Shown one piece after another: positions 5,343 through 11,678 of a stretch of 11,678 nucleotides of DNA. The stretch lies in NCBI GenBank assembly GCA_903917955.1, contig CAIXCO010000035.1, forward strand, positions 1-11,678. Direction: 5' to 3'. The translations under genes and the position numbers were made by a program. The stretch comes from an uncultured Chlorobiaceae bacterium. Lineage in GTDB: Bacteria > Bacteroidota > Chlorobiia > Chlorobiales > Chlorobiaceae. The first letter of the stretch is position 1; each line of letters starts with the position of its first letter. The notes under the pieces are model-generated. The model was not told the DNA's origin and searched no databases. It saw nothing but the letters and a program-made list of their open reading frames with translations.

Positions 5343-7814
5343 ATGGGCAGGAGCATGAAGATATACAAGTTTGGAGGTACCTCTTTGGGGTCAGCCGGGC
5401 GAATTAAAAAAGTCGCTGATATTATTGCCGGTGCGCTGCATGAAAGCAAGCTGATTGTGGTGGTTTCGGCCATTCACCGTGTTACCGATCTTTTGCTTGA
5501 ATCGGCCACAAAGGCTTGCAGTGGCGAAAGCCTTTATCGCAGTACACTCGAAGAGGTTGATCATCTTCATCTCTCTATAGCCCGTGATCTTTTTGCAGGT
5601 GCGTTGCTTGATGAGGTCACCGTAGCCCTTCGTGCTGAACTTTCAGAGTTGAATGATATTGTGCAGGGAGTTTTTCTGCTTAGGGAACTCTCTGAAAAAA
5701 GCCAGGCAGCAGTGCTTGGGTTTGGTGAGCGTCTTTCTTCCCTTATGGTCAGCCGTTACCTGCAAGAGCGCGGTATTGCATCGTTCTCTCTTGATGCCCG
5801 CAAACTGATTGAGACCGATGCCAATTATGCCGATGCCCGTGTCGATATCCATGCATCTGAACTGCATATCAAAAAAGAGCTTGCCTCTTTTGATGGAGTG
5901 CCTGTCGTGACCGGATTTATTGCCGCAGCGCCGGATGGATCATCGACGACATTGGGTCGTGGCGGCTCTGATTATACCGCATCTCTTCTTGGTGCCGCAC
6001 TTGGTGCCGCAGAAATTTGGATTTGGAGTGATGTTGACGGCTTTTTCAGTGCGGATCCCAAACGGGTTCGGGATGCCCGGATTTTACCTCATATCAGTTA
6101 TTCGGAGGCAATGGAACTCTCTCATGCCGGAGCGCGGGTGCTCCATCCTCTTGCGGTTCAGCCTGCCATGAAGGCGGGTATTCCCCTGTTGATCAAAAAT
6201 TCGTTCAATCCTGCAGCAAAAGGGACACGCATTGAGCGAGCCACACCTACAGGGAGCAGCGGTACGCTGCCGGTAACAGGATTGACCTCAATCAACAAGG
6301 TTGTGCTCCTGAATTTGTCGGGCAGCGGGATGGCCGGTGTTCCGGGCGTTGCCTCACGCCTCTTCAGTTGCCTGGCTCGCCACCGAATCAATATAATATT
6401 CATCTCACAGGCCTCATCCGAGCAGTCGATCACCCTTGCCATCACCCCATCCCAGGCGGCAATAGCGAAAAAAATACTGGAGGAGGTGTTCCGTGCAGAG
6501 ATCGAATCCCGTCAGATTGAGCCTCTTGTGATCCGTCGCAACCTCGCTCTTATCGCCGTGGTTGGCAATAATATGTCAGGCCATCCGGGTGTTTCGGCCC
6601 AATTGTTTGAAACGCTTGGTAAAAACGGTATCAATGTTATTGCCGTTGCGCAGGGTGCCAACGAGATGAATATCTCCCTGGTTATAGATGCCCATGATGA
6701 GGACAAGGCGCTAAACTGTATTCATGAATCCTTTTTCCTCTCACAGCGCAAGGTGCATCTCTTTATTGCCGGCACCGGTACGATTGCAAAAAGCCTGATT
6801 GGTCAGATCAGTGCCCATCGTCTCAATTTGCAGCAGGAGAATGACCTTGATGTGGTGGTCTGCGGGATGGCTAATACACGCGAAATGGCCATTGATAGTA
6901 ACGGTATCGACCTTCAGAACTGGCAGGGGTCCCTTTTGCCAAGAGTTGACCATCCTGGTATTGAGGGTTATATGCAGCGCATCAGGGAGAGAAACCTGCA
7001 CAACACCATCTTTGTTGACTGCACGGCAAGTGCGAAGGTGGCTGAAATTTATCCTGACCTGCTGCTTGCCAATATTTCGGTGGTGACGGCCAACAAGCTC
7101 GGTATGGCTGGCCCCTGGCCCCTTTACCGAAGCATCCGGGATGCCCAGAAGAAAAGTAATGCCCGTTTTCTTTATGAAACCAATGTGGGCGCGGGATTGC
7201 CGATCATCAACACCCTGAATGACCTGAAAAACAGTGGCGATAAAATTATCAGCATTGAGGGGGTACTGTCCGGTACGTTGAGTTTTATTTTTAATGAACT
7301 TCGTAAAGGTGGTCGTTTCAGCGAAATTGTCCGTCGTGCCCAAGAGGCAGGCTATACCGAGCCTGATCCACGCGATGATCTTTCCGGTGCTGATTTTGCC
7401 AGGAAGTTCCTCATTCTTGGCCGTGAACTTGGCTTTACGCTTGAATATAGTGATGTGGTTTGTGAGAGCCTTGTGCCTGAAGAGTATCGTGGCGAGATGT
7501 CGGTTCCTGAGTTTCTTGACCGCTTGTCAGGTGTTGACGGGTGGTATGCCAATGCCATAGCAGAGGCCGCCAAAGAGGGTATGACTATTGCTTATGCTGG
7601 TGAAATCAGAGATGGAAAGGCCAGTATCGGGGTGAAGAGGGTTCCACTTGCCAGTCCGATTGCCGGTCTCAGCGGATCTGAAAATATGGTGGTTTTTACC
7701 ACCGAGCGTTATCGGGCAACTCCACTTGTGGTAAGGGGGCCTGGTGCAGGCGGGGAGGTGACGGCAGGCGGCGTTTTTGCCGATATCCTGCGAATTGCAA
7801 GTTATCTTGTTTGA
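5343..7814 (+). CDS. thrA: Bifunctional aspartokinase / homoserine dehydrogenase
   Basis: This enzyme catalyses the first and third steps from aspartate to homoserine, which leads to threonine (and methionine). The 823-residue fusion has the E. coli ThrA layout. The aspartokinase domain (about 5-300) carries KFGGTS at 9-14, GFGERLSSLM at 126-135, TLGRGGSDYTAS at 203-214 and SDVDGFFSADP at 229-239. Two ACT-type regulatory repeats follow (about 315-395 and 400-465). The Rossmann domain begins with LFIAGTGTIAKSL at 473-485, and the homoserine dehydrogenase signature AGYTEPDPRDDLSGADFARK is at 669-688. The dinucleotide fingerprint is GxGxxA rather than GxGxxG. ACT domains in this family commonly mediate threonine inhibition. 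The start is uncertain: ATG at 5343, or ATG at 5355, which matches the family N-terminus better. An AGGAG at 5349-5353 lies only one base before the second ATG. It follows its own promoter and is closely coupled to cinA. Confidence 0.96.
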   Translation: MGRSMKIYKFGGTSLGSAGRIKKVADIIAGALHESKLIVVVSAIHRVTDLLLESATKACSGESLYRSTLEEVDHLHLSIARDLFAGALLDEVTVALRAELSELNDIVQGVFLLRELSEKSQAAVLGFGERLSSLMVSRYLQERGIASFSLDARKLIETDANYADARVDIHASELHIKKELASFDGVPVVTGFIAAAPDGSSTTLGRGGSDYTASLLGAALGAAEIWIWSDVDGFFSADPKRVRDARILPHISYSEAMELSHAGARVLHPLAVQPAMKAGIPLLIKNSFNPAAKGTRIERATPTGSSGTLPVTGLTSINKVVLLNLSGSGMAGVPGVASRLFSCLARHRINIIFISQASSEQSITLAITPSQAAIAKKILEEVFRAEIESRQIEPLVIRRNLALIAVVGNNMSGHPGVSAQLFETLGKNGINVIAVAQGANEMNISLVIDAHDEDKALNCIHESFFLSQRKVHLFIAGTGTIAKSLIGQISAHRLNLQQENDLDVVVCGMANTREMAIDSNGIDLQNWQGSLLPRVDHPGIEGYMQRIRERNLHNTIFVDCTASAKVAEIYPDLLLANISVVTANKLGMAGPWPLYRSIRDAQKKSNARFLYETNVGAGLPIINTLNDLKNSGDKIISIEGVLSGTLSFIFNELRKGGRFSEIVRRAQEAGYTEPDPRDDLSGADFARKFLILGRELGFTLEYSDVVCESLVPEEYRGEMSVPEFLDRLSGVDGWYANAIAEAAKEGMTIAYAGEIRDGKASIGVKRVPLASPIAGLSGSENMVVFTTERYRATPLVVRGPGAGGEVTAGGVFADILRIASYLV

Positions 7815-7818
7815 GGAG
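7814..7818 (+). promoter_or_regulatory. Ribosome binding site of cinA overlapping the thrA stop
   Basis: AGGAG at 7814-7818 begins on the last base of the thrA TGA stop (7812-7814) and stands 8 bases before the cinA ATG. It is the best Shine-Dalgarno match in the window and fixes the cinA start. The arrangement suggests translational coupling between thrA and cinA. Confidence 0.8.
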
Positions 7819-7826
7819 AAGAGTCT

Positions 7827-9098
7827 ATGCGTGCAGAAATTGTTTCTGTCGGAGATGAGCTGTTGAAAGGGCAGAGGGTCAATACCAATGCTGCATTTAT
7901 GGCCGCAGCTCTTGCGGGCATAGGTGTGCCGGTTGGCCGGATTGTTGCCTGCTCTGATGGTGAAGAGGAGATTGCGGCGGTGTTTGCCGAATCGCTTGAA
8001 CGGGCCGACATTGTGCTTGTTACAGGAGGCCTCGGCCCTACACGCGATGATCGTACCAAAAAGGCTGTCCGGCAACTTCTCGGCAGAGGACTTGAGCTGA
8101 GCGAGGAGGCTTTTGCCACTCTTGCCGAACGGGCAGGGCAGAGAGGAGTGGAGATGACGGAGTCACTTCGTGATCAGGCAATGGTGATAGAGGGATCTCA
8201 TGTCATTGCCAACACGAAGGGAACTGCGGCGGGGATGATTCTCCTGTGTGGAGAGCAGTTTCAGAACCACTATCTGGTACTGATGCCCGGTGTGCCCTCC
8301 GAAATGAAGGCCATGATGGAACTCACGGTTCTTCCCTTTTTTGCGGCACTTTCAGATACCGTTATTTGTCATACACCAATTAAAACGGTAGGTATCGGTG
8401 AATCGACGCTTGCTGCAATGATTGTAGATATTGAAGATGCCCTTCCCGCCGGGACAACGCTTGCCTATCTGCCTCATGCTGCGGGCGTCACCCTGATGAT
8501 CAGTACCCTTGGCCGAGAGCGGGAGGTGGTTGAGCGTGATAACCGCACGGTTGTTGATGCCATTGTCGGGAGGGCAGGGATGTCTATCTATGCAACCCGT
8601 GAGGTCTCGCTTGAAGCGACGATTATTGCCATGCTCTCTGCCGGAGGGCTGACTGTTGCTGTTGCTGAGTCATGCACAGGCGGTCTTGTAGCAAGTCGAT
8701 TGACCGATGTGCCGGGTTCATCCTCCTCTTTTCTCCAGGGTTTTGTGGTCTACAGCAACCAGGCAAAAGAGAGAAGTCTCGGAGTGTCGAAGGAGATCCT
8801 CGAAAAGTTTGGCGCGGTGAGTGAAGAGGTTGCCCGGGCAATGGCACTGGGCTGCCTTGAAAAAAGCGGGGCCGATTTTGCCCTTTCGACCACGGGTATT
8901 GCCGGTCCTGCAGGGGGCTCTCTGGAAAAACCGGTCGGTATGCTCTGTCTGGCTATTGCAAATAAAACGTCGGGTGTTCTGCTCTCCAAAACGCTCTTTA
9001 TGCATGGAGATCGCGAGCTGAACAAGTTCCGTTTCAGCGAAGCCGTTCTTCGTGAACTTTGGGAATCCCTCCGGGACATTCCTGTCACAGAACGCTGA
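7827..9098 (+). CDS. cinA: CinA-like protein (MoCF domain plus nicotinamide-nucleotide amidohydrolase domain)
   Basis: The 423-residue protein is a complete two-domain CinA. The N-terminal molybdopterin-binding-like (MoCF) domain starts with EIVSVGDELLKGQRVNTN at 4-21 and carries VTGGLGPTRDD at 65-75 and LMPGVPSEMKAM at 152-163. In this family it is linked to ADP-ribose pyrophosphatase activity. The C-terminal CinA/PncC domain carries VAVAESCTGGLVASRL at 277-292, FVVYSNQAKERSLGV at 306-320 and TGIAGPAGG at 356-364. This domain deamidates nicotinamide mononucleotide and so recycles pyridine nucleotide breakdown products. S282 is the likely nucleophile by family comparison. The competence role of CinA in some bacteria is not implied here. 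It lies 12 bases after thrA and is probably in the same transcript; there is no clear terminator after it. Confidence 0.95.
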   Translation: MRAEIVSVGDELLKGQRVNTNAAFMAAALAGIGVPVGRIVACSDGEEEIAAVFAESLERADIVLVTGGLGPTRDDRTKKAVRQLLGRGLELSEEAFATLAERAGQRGVEMTESLRDQAMVIEGSHVIANTKGTAAGMILLCGEQFQNHYLVLMPGVPSEMKAMMELTVLPFFAALSDTVICHTPIKTVGIGESTLAAMIVDIEDALPAGTTLAYLPHAAGVTLMISTLGREREVVERDNRTVVDAIVGRAGMSIYATREVSLEATIIAMLSAGGLTVAVAESCTGGLVASRLTDVPGSSSSFLQGFVVYSNQAKERSLGVSKEILEKFGAVSEEVARAMALGCLEKSGADFALSTTGIAGPAGGSLEKPVGMLCLAIANKTSGVLLSKTLFMHGDRELNKFRFSEAVLRELWESLRDIPVTER

Positions 9099-9219
9099 TG
9101 ATCGAACGAAAACACTTTTTTTCCCGCAGAGTTAGAGAGTGCTGGTGTTTCATTCAATTCATCGCATTTGCCCACTACGCCAGTTAGCATCTGCATCGGT
9201 TTTCATGCGCGAGCTTTTT

Positions 9220-9248
9220 TTGTTTTAATAATTCGTTTTTTATACAAT
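9220..9248 (+). promoter_or_regulatory. Candidate promoter facing the structured island
   Basis: TTGTTT (9220-9225), a 17-base spacer, then TACAAT (9243-9248), which has five of six matches to the -10 consensus; the -35 is poor. It sits in very AT-rich DNA immediately before the GC-rich island. It points at no recognised gene, so it may be chance AT-rich sequence or may drive a small RNA. Confidence 0.3.
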
Positions 9249-9253
9249 AGTTT

Positions 9254-9460
9254 TGCGGCGCTGCTTGTCGTTGATGAAGGACTGACCTCGCCGAAGTTGG
9301 CGAATCGTGTGTAACTCGCTTCGCTGGCCCAACCCATTGCTGGTCTTGGCTATTCGTTAACGCCAACTTTCGCCAGATTGGAGAAAATCTCCCCTCGCTG
9401 TTTGTAAAGATAATGTCGTCTGGAGCGTAACCATGCTCCCCTTGCCTTAAGGGTCATGAG
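9254..9460. other. GC-rich hairpin-rich island; possible structured RNA or dispersed repeat
   Basis: The island has several inverted repeats in about 200 bases. TCGCC/GGCGA pair at 9288-9292 and 9299-9303 around a 6-base loop. A longer imperfect arm GAAGTTGG-CGAAT (9293-9305) faces ATTCG (9352-9356) and CCAACTTTC (9363-9371), with an inner GCC-AA/TTGGC pairing around 9327-9350. GGAGA/TCTCC lies at 9380-9392, GGAGC/GCTCC at 9422-9439, and CCCTT/AAGGG at 9439-9453. I do not recognise a tmRNA, RNase P RNA, SRP RNA or riboswitch motif. The strand is unknown: a promoter-like sequence precedes it on the plus strand, but a coding-like frame lies on the minus strand. A dispersed repeat is equally possible. 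Confidence 0.4.
9350..9457 (-). pseudogene. Short coding-like frame (35 codons), possible remnant or repeat-borne ORF
   Basis: On the minus strand an ATG at 9457 opens a 35-codon frame starting MTLKARGAWLRSRRHYLYKQ and ending NLAKVGVNE at a TAG (9350-9352). The same frame is open upstream for about 50 codons without an ATG, and reopens after the TAG for 49 more codons (PRPAMGWASEASYTRFANFG and onward) to a TGA at 9203-9205. Composition is basic and not obviously low complexity. No Shine-Dalgarno sequence precedes the ATG and I recognise no domain. It may be a decayed gene, an ORF carried by a repeat, or chance openness of a structured sequence. Confidence 0.25.
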
Positions 9461-9722
9461 AATAAAAGAGTACTCAGGTTTGTCGCTCGGGCGTGTTATT
9501 TTTGAAAAGGATTGTGCTTTTTTGTTGCCTATCCTGTATCTTGGGGGACAAGAAAAAAACAGGGGCGTTCTCTCTCTGCTATAAATGATGATCAGAAAGA
9601 GTGAGGGAAATTAAAATCGTTGTTCTTATCATTTTTACAAAAAGCATTTGTTTTATCGATACCTTGGCTTGAAAGGAAAAATTATAGCGGCTTTTGCGAA
9701 TAAATCGGATGTATGAGGGCGA

Positions 9723-11603
9723 ATGGCAAGAATAGCAAGATTACCGGATAAAGTTGCGAATAAAATATCTGCGGGGGAAGTTGTTCAGCGTCCAGCCTCG
9801 GTTGTCAAGGAGCTCCTTGAAAATTCTATTGATGCTGGTGCCAGCAGGATAACGGTTGCCATCAAGGATGCCGGAAAGGAGCTGATCCGCATTGTGGATG
9901 ATGGTGCGGGAATGGGGCGCGAAGATGCGCTTTTGTCGGTTGAGCGTTTTGCAACAAGCAAAATTACCGGGGTCGAGGATCTTGATACACTGCAAAGCCT
10001 TGGCTTCAGGGGGGAGGCTCTTGCGAGTATCTCTTCGGTGTCGCATTTCGAACTGAAGACCCGTACGGCAAAAGAGACGCTTGGTTTGAAGCTTCGCTAT
10101 GAGGGAGGAGTTCTCGTCGAGGAGTCGGGGGTACAGGGGGAGCAGGGTACGACCATCAGTGTCAGAAATCTCTTTTATAATGTTCCTGCCCGCCGCAAGT
10201 TTTTGAAGTCGAATGCGACCGAGTACAACCATATTTTCGAGATTGTCAAGTCGTTTGCGCTGGCCTATCCGGAAATTGAGTGGCGAATGTACAGTGATGA
10301 CGAGGAGCTTTTTCATCTGAAGCGCCCGGATATTCTGGAGCGGCTCGATATTTTTTATGGCGATGATTTTGCCGCTGGCATGATTGAGCTTGCTGAGGAG
10401 AATGATTACCTCTCCATCAGGGGATTTTTGGGCAAGCCTGCAATGCAGAAACGCCGGAAACTTGATCAGTATTTTTTTATCAATCGCCGCCTTGTCCAGA
10501 ACAGGATGCTATCACAGGCTGTTCAGCAGGCTTATGGTGATTTGCTCGTTGAGCGCCAGACCCCTTTTGTGCTGCTTTTTCTTGCCATTGACCCCTCTCG
10601 GGTTGATGTGAATATGCATCCCGCAAAGCTTGAAATCCGCTTTGATGATGAGCGCAATGTGCGCAACATGTTCTATCCGGTTGTCAAGCGGGCCATTCAG
10701 TTGCACGATTTCTCTCCTGACCTTGCCGTCACAGAGAGCGACAAGTTCAATTCCGGTCAGGGTACGGAGTCGCCAGCCAGAAAATTTTCGTTCCCGGATA
10801 TTCCGCATCGTTCTATCACAACAGGTGATCTCTACCGCAATTATCGTGAAGGAGCATTTGGTGAACCGGCTCTCTCACGTCACTCACCATTGCATCAGGC
10901 CGAAATGTTTCCGCACCAGGCAAGCGCAGGGTACGCTGTGCCTTCAAGCGGGTTACGAGAGGGAGATGAGGTGCTTTCATCCATCCTGCTCGCTCCCCTC
11001 TATGATGATGACGAGGTCCCGGTTCCGAAAAATTCCGAACCAAAAATCTGGCAACTGCATAACAAGTATTTGATTTGCCAGATCAAGACCGGTGTCATGA
11101 TTATTGACCAGCATGTGGCGCATGAACGGGTGCTCTATGAGCGTGCCGTTGATGTCATGAACCAGAATGTTCCCAACTCCCAGCAGTTGCTCTTTCCCCA
11201 GAAGGTGGAGTTTCGTCCCTGGGAGTTTGAGATTTTTGAGGAGATCCGTGAAGATCTCTACAGGCTTGGTTTTAACCTGAGGCTCTTTGGCAATAAAACC
11301 ATCATGATCGAGGGGGTTCCCCAGGATGTCAAGCCGGGCACCGAGGTGACGATTTTGCAGGATATGATAGCCGAATATCAGGATAACGCCTCAAAACTGA
11401 AGCTCGACAAGCGTGATAACCTTGCCAAGTCCTACTCGTGCCGCAATGCCATCATGGCGGGCCAGAAACTCTCACTTGAAGAGATGCGCTCCCTCATAGA
11501 CAACCTGTTTGCTACTCGTGAACCCTACTCTTGCCCACATGGAAGACCGGTCATTATCAAGCTTTCACTCGACCAGCTCGACAAGATGTTTGGAAGAAAA
11601 TGA
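9723..11603 (+). CDS. mutL: DNA mismatch repair protein MutL (endonuclease type)
   Basis: MutL links MutS mismatch recognition to strand incision. The 626-residue protein has the GHKL ATPase domain: ELLENSIDAGA at 30-40, DDGAGM at 59-64, RFATSK at 75-80 and GFRGEALASI at 94-103. The transducer domain ends near VDVNMHPAKLEIRF at 294-307. A variable linker (about 335-440) and a C-terminal dimerisation domain follow. The C-terminus carries the nicking-endonuclease motifs: DQHVAHERVLYE at 462-473 (a variant of DQHAxxExxxxE with Val for Ala), SCRNA at 572-576 and CPHGRP at 604-609. QQLLFP at 487-492 resembles the MutL beta-clamp-binding motif. The start is fixed by the conserved MARIARLPDKVANKISAGEV and a GAGGG a few bases upstream. 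The endonuclease motifs suggest a MutH-independent system. A tRNA gene follows 46 bases downstream. Confidence 0.98.
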   Translation: MARIARLPDKVANKISAGEVVQRPASVVKELLENSIDAGASRITVAIKDAGKELIRIVDDGAGMGREDALLSVERFATSKITGVEDLDTLQSLGFRGEALASISSVSHFELKTRTAKETLGLKLRYEGGVLVEESGVQGEQGTTISVRNLFYNVPARRKFLKSNATEYNHIFEIVKSFALAYPEIEWRMYSDDEELFHLKRPDILERLDIFYGDDFAAGMIELAEENDYLSIRGFLGKPAMQKRRKLDQYFFINRRLVQNRMLSQAVQQAYGDLLVERQTPFVLLFLAIDPSRVDVNMHPAKLEIRFDDERNVRNMFYPVVKRAIQLHDFSPDLAVTESDKFNSGQGTESPARKFSFPDIPHRSITTGDLYRNYREGAFGEPALSRHSPLHQAEMFPHQASAGYAVPSSGLREGDEVLSSILLAPLYDDDEVPVPKNSEPKIWQLHNKYLICQIKTGVMIIDQHVAHERVLYERAVDVMNQNVPNSQQLLFPQKVEFRPWEFEIFEEIREDLYRLGFNLRLFGNKTIMIEGVPQDVKPGTEVTILQDMIAEYQDNASKLKLDKRDNLAKSYSCRNAIMAGQKLSLEEMRSLIDNLFATREPYSCPHGRPVIIKLSLDQLDKMFGRK

Positions 11604-11612
11604 GCGAGGTGG

Positions 11613-11640
11613 TTGCATCTTTGCCTAAAAAGAGTAAATT
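11613..11640 (+). promoter_or_regulatory. Weak candidate promoter for the downstream tRNA
   Basis: TTGCAT (11613-11618), 16 bases, TAAATT (11635-11640), with three and four consensus matches. It would start transcription within a few bases of the tRNA 5' end, which makes the position plausible but the motif weak. The tRNA could instead be read through from mutL, since no terminator separates them. Confidence 0.25.
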
Positions 11641-11649
11641 CATCACCAT

Positions 11650-11678
11650 GCCCTTGTAGCTCAGTGGATAGAGCAACA
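11650..11678 (+). tRNA. tRNA, 5' part only, probably tRNA-Arg (cut by window edge)
   Basis: The last 29 bases form the start of a tRNA: a 7-base acceptor strand GCCCTTG (11650-11656), the linker TA at positions 8-9, and a D-arm with stem GCTC (11659-11662) paired to GAGC (11671-11674) around loop AGTGGATA. The anticodon is outside the window. A D-arm reading GTAGCTCAGTGGATAGAGCA is common in bacterial tRNA-Arg, so arginine is the inferred identity; others remain possible. Confidence 0.85.

Larger units (their letters stand above)
9099..9722. other. 624-base intergenic gap between cinA and mutL
   Basis: I find no confident protein gene here. The left part (9099-9250) and the right part (9480-9722) are AT-rich; by hand count 9211-9250 is about 20% GC and 9601-9660 about 27%. 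Between them lies a hairpin-rich island of about 52% GC, listed separately. I see no convincing terminator for cinA: the T-runs at 9115-9122 and 9215-9221 have no stable stem directly in front of them. A mutL promoter must lie in the right part, but I cannot choose one; TTTACA at 9634-9639 is a possible -35 with no good -10 partner. Confidence 0.75.

Noticed and set aside
6741..7343. 200-codon open frame antisense to thrA
   Set aside because: It mirrors the conserved homoserine dehydrogenase coding sequence and shows no domain or ribosome site.
7527..8075. 182-codon antisense frame across the thrA-cinA junction
   Set aside because: It overlaps two secure genes on the other strand and is rich in residues typical of antisense translation; no family resemblance seen.
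9111..9150. AAACAC ... GTGTTT inverted repeat after cinA as a terminator
   Set aside because: The loop is about 30 bases and the T-run falls inside the loop rather than after the stem.
9308..9362. Integron attC-like arrangement (TAAC ... GTTA around an inner inverted repeat)
   Set aside because: The 7-base core sites do not match RYYYAAC and GTTRRRY well on either strand, and there is no integrase or cassette array nearby.
9184..9366. 60-codon minus-strand ORF in the cinA-mutL gap
   Set aside because: It has no ribosome site or domain and overlaps, in a different frame, the more protein-like frame at 9203-9457. I do not regard it as a gene.
9505..9521. AAAAG/CTTTT hairpin followed by T's as a terminator for the island
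   Set aside because: The stem is only five A/T-dominated pairs with a 7-base loop, too weak to call.

Overview
The window looks like ordinary chromosome from a green sulfur bacterium (Chlorobiaceae; Chlorobium, Pelodictyon or a relative). This rests on protein-level resemblance, on an ATP synthase alpha/gamma pair standing apart from the other F1Fo genes, on an extended loop in AtpA of the kind described for the Bacteroidota/Chlorobiota, and on intermediate GC content. I ran no database search, so the genus is open.

Left part (1-2469), all on the minus strand: thrB (homoserine kinase), thrC (threonine synthase) and the start of a PlsC-like acyltransferase that runs off the left edge. They are tightly spaced and read as one transcription unit. 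A 218-base divergent region (2470-2687) separates them from the rightward genes.

Middle (2688-9098), plus strand: atpA-atpG (F1 alpha and gamma), a strong intrinsic terminator at 5221-5248, a good candidate promoter at 5259-5288, then thrA (fused aspartokinase/homoserine dehydrogenase) and cinA, whose Shine-Dalgarno sequence overlaps the thrA stop. ThrA, ThrB and ThrC together supply both aspartokinase and homoserine dehydrogenase steps and the last two steps of threonine synthesis. The three genes bracket the ATP synthase pair and lie on both strands.

Right part (9099-11678): a 624-base gap without a confident gene, then mutL (endonuclease-type mismatch repair protein) and the first 29 bases of a tRNA, probably tRNA-Arg, cut by the window edge. 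The gap holds a roughly 52% GC, hairpin-rich island (about 9254-9460) flanked by DNA of 20-27% GC, preceded by a promoter-like sequence, and carrying a coding-like minus-strand frame broken by one TAG. It is the only part of the window not explained by known genes and is the best candidate for something undescribed: a small structured RNA, a dispersed repeat, or a decayed gene. Everything else is well-conserved housekeeping or biosynthetic content, and I found no sign of a defence system, CRISPR array, insertion sequence or prophage.
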